Assembly: GCA_024760905.1 (NCBI GenBank)
Contig: CM045733.1
Location: forward strand, 14,856,001-14,920,000
Direction of reading: 5' to 3'
DNA length: 64,000 nt
Source: Plotosus lineatus
Taxonomy: Eukaryota; Chordata; Actinopteri; Siluriformes; Plotosidae
The notes under the pieces are model-generated. The model had not been told where the DNA came from, ran no database searches, and saw nothing but the letters and a program-made list of their open reading frames with translations. The translations under genes were made by a program, and so were the position numbers. Positions 40,580 through 44,500 of this stretch are shown here, one piece after another. The stretch's first letter is position 1. The number at the start of each line of letters is the position of its first letter.

Positions 40580-41513
40580 GCACGTGTTGACCATGTCTTC
40601 TTAGCAGAGTTATAATCTTACAAATGTTTATGGAAGGTTAAAAGCCTGAGTCAAGAAATAAAGCATAAAACAACAGTAACTCTGTCCTTTACATGAAAAG
40701 CATCATGGTGGATTCAGCTCTATAATAGGCAATGGGATGTAGCTGCGTCATTCCTCCGAGGCAATGGGATCCCTGTCCAAGATGACGTCAGGTGGACCTG
40801 TCCAAGATGGCGCTTGAGTGAAGGCAACATGAACGACAGCTCAGTTGTTAGCCAATGGGAGGCCAGCGGGGCGGGATGTTTGAACGTCATTGATGGGAGA
40901 GCAGCTCGTGCATGGTTTGAATGTTTGAATGGCGCGTTTGAATTTTTAAGATGGCGCTTTCGTAATGTGAACTTGTTTCGTATCCTGAGACAAAAATTTT
41001 AGGAAAATGCTTTTCGTCACCTGAATTTTTCCGTTTGGTGAGACTTTCGTAAGGTGAGGTACCACTGTAATCTGATGTAATGGGAGCAGTGTATTACAAG
41101 ATTTTTTTTTGAAACAAAAGAAACCTTACATAGCAGCAGCTGCAGCAGCTTTAAAGGGGCATCTTACTTATACTCACTGTGTATATTTATTCTCAACCGC
41201 TACTAAACACTACTTTTCTTCCTCTTCCTTCTATTTTTCGATTGATTGTTGTGCTTAGCTAGAGCCAAAGGCACGGAACATGACCACTCGGTTTACATCT
41301 GTACGGTCTTTTTCCTTTATGTAGTCCATGAGCCCCCACTCCGCCAGCTAAGTGCGTCTCATTCTCTCGTTCATCTTGTTTTGCACTCTGATCTTTTTGT
41401 TTCTTTCTTCCTTTCCATATGCACGTGCATGGTACAACTGAATGTGCTGGGTTTTGAAAGCATTTCACTCGAGAAGATATTTGTCTTTGTCTAATATACA
41501 CGGGAAGTGTTGT

Positions 41514-41550
<37 letters not shown>

Positions 41551-44500
41551 CTCCTTGCATGCTTATCTGCCTTAATACCTCACTAACAACATTAGTTTGT
41601 TATTTTCTGAATATTGATGTCAATCTAGAAAATATTTTTGTCACCTTTTCCATTAGCATGGGCTACAGCATGTTCCTACCATGCTCTCTTCTATTAGTTT
41701 TTGACTCCCCCTTCTTCATTGTCCATTAGGAATGGGGAAGAAGGACGACCCCAGCCTAATGCACCAGTGGTTTAAACTGGTCCAGGAGAAGAATGCACTG
41801 GTGCGCTATGAATCTGAGCTGATGATATTGTGAGTGTCTTTTTTGTATTGCAAAGGAAATGTGTTGTAATCAATTTTACTTTTTACACAAATTTTGTGCT
41901 CAGCCTGGTGTTTACCTTCAGTGCATGTGGAATAAGACTATGACCTAATTTTGCTGTGCACTTATGGTGTGTGTGTGTGTGTGCGTGTGTGTGTGTGCAG
42001 CGCTCAAGAGCTGGAGTTGGAGGACCGGCAAAGTCATCTTCAGCAAGAGCTGAGGGAACGCATGGCAGTGGATGGTCAGTGTGCATGCGCACCTACACAC
42101 ACCCAAACAGAAAAACAAAGAAAGACTTAATTAGTGCCGTGAATATTCTGACTTGTCAGAGACAAAAGAGACTAAATAATTTGGATTTTGAATGGAGGTT
42201 TCTAAAGGGGGCAGTGGTTTCCCAGAGAAAAGTTGATGGATTACCGATCCCAAGGTTGGGGGGGTTCAAGCCAACGGTTGCCGCTGCTGTCCCCCTAGTG
42301 CAGCTAACTGGGTTATCAAAGGCCGGCCACGTCTCTCACTGTATGTGGTGAAAAAGAACCATTGCTTACTTTTGTCGGGAGGAACTGCATAGCAATCAGC
42401 GTGTTTCTGCTCTGTGCAATCTGTCCAAGTACTCTGTCTACTCTGTCCTTGCCAAGAGTCTGCTCGGATGGGATTTTGGAGATACACACTGGACAGCTCA
42501 CCAGGCCATCGCCGGGCAAACACATGCACAATCATTCACACACACTCGTACCTTCCGGAGATTTGGAACAGCCAATTAGCCTACTGTGTATGTTTTTGGA
42601 CTGTAAGAGAAAATCCATGCAAGTATGCGGAGAACATGCAAATCACCTCACAGAAACACATTAGCCCGGGAAGCAAACCTATTCCTGCTTTGCTGCAAAA
42701 ATATTCATTCGTTCATTCATTTTCTGAACAGCTTACTCCTAATTAGGGTTGCGGGGAGGCTAGTGCCCATCTCAGCCGGCGTGGTGTGAGGGCAGAGTAC
42801 ACACTAAACAGTTTGCCAGGCCATTGCAGGGCACAAACACGCTGACAGTTATGCAGCTACTCTTTACAAAAGTCAGCAATGGTTCTTTTACATGCATCTC
42901 ACCAGAGACAGTGAGAGACATGGCCGGCCTTTGATAACCCAGTTAGCTGCAGTGGGAGGAGGAGGGGGGAAGATAACTTGCTGAGAGTGGGGCTGTAAAA
43001 ATAATCGAGATTAAAATAAAAGATGAAGACTGATCTATTTGACATTTTGGCATAACAACCACAAAATGATCTTCAAGTGCAGAATAAACAATGTAAACAC
43101 TCAGAAAACGCAATCCTCCACCAAGCTATAAAGGATTTGTAAATTTAACATAAAGTTCACAAACTCACTGCTAGGCCTGCTGTAAGTATAATATCTTGCA
43201 CGTCAAAAAAGATTGTGTTATCTCACTCTTACTCGCAGGGGCAGTGGTGGTCTAGTGGTATAGGGCGCTGGATCGCTGATCCAAAGGTTGGGGGTTCGAG
43301 TCCCACTCTCCACAAGGTTGTCACTGTCCCCTCCAGTGGAGCTAACTGGGTTATCAAAGGCCGGCCATGTCTCTCACTGTCTATGGTGTGAGGCATGTAA
43401 AAGAACCATTGCTGACTTTTGACAAGAGTAGGCTGCAAAGCCGTCAGCGTGTTTCCGCCCTGCGATGCCCTGGCGAGCTGTCCAGGGTGTACTCTGCCCT
43501 CACCCGAAGTTGGCTGGGATGGGCACCAGCCTCCCCGCGACCCAAATTAGGATTAAGCGGGTACAGAAAATGAACTGAACTGAACTCTTACTCGCTTGAC
43601 AAACTATCACATGGTGAGTTATCTCACATTGTTAAAGAATCTTTTAAAACATTCATGAATAGTTTGATCAGGATCATGCCCACAGTATAACTCCTTATTC
43701 AAAGCCTCACCTCTGTTAGGAATTTTATGAGTATCTGCCCATAATTTTTTATGGAATCCTGCTAACAAAAAACCCACAAAATGAAGGTGGAAGCAAAACC
43801 TTCTTGGCAGAGGTAAACGTTCAATTATCTCCAATCTCTCCACTGCATGAAACTTTATTCTTTGCATATTGCTGGCTGATAATTTATATGAGGCACACGG
43901 TGTTCTGAAACAGTTAGCACAAAAGTTCTGGCTGACACCTACAGTTATCCACATCGCTTGGAAATTGTCGTTTTTTTTTCCAACATATTTTTTAAATATT
44001 TTAGATTTTTATTGAATAAGTGATTATTTTTAGCTAATTATTGTTGTGGGTTTTTTTTTGTAGTATGTCATCTCTATCTGTTGGCACTGTATTAATGAAG
44101 TTGGAATTTTTATGGGATGTACTTACTTTTTTCACATGATTGTATGTGTGTGCTTGCGAAGTGGGGAAAACCCACAGAGGGCTAAAAATGTGAAAATGAT
44201 GACCAAACAGAGAAGCTTCCAGTAATGCAGCGAGTCAGCCACCACAGTCACCTATTGTTTCCGATGAAGTGCAATTACATTTAGGTGCTAATGCAGGAGA
44301 ATGTGCCTCTGTTATATTTATGTGTTATAATTTATATTTGTTTTCTTTTTAGAATGCAACTGAAATAAATAAGCAGTATAAATAAGTAAAACTGACACTA
44401 AACTGTGTGTGTGAGGGTGTATATACAATGAGTCGTCGACTTACGACCGCTTTTGGTCCCGGCAAACCGGTCATAAAGCGATATGGTCGTATGTCGACTT

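Noticed and set aside
41246..41494. Open frame and possible extra MICAL3 exon starting near 41259 or 41263
   Set aside because: Two nearby AG acceptors give different frames; the GTCTTT donor is weak and leaves the wrong phase for the next exon, and the other frame hits a stop after 20 codons. It may be an alternative end but support is too thin.
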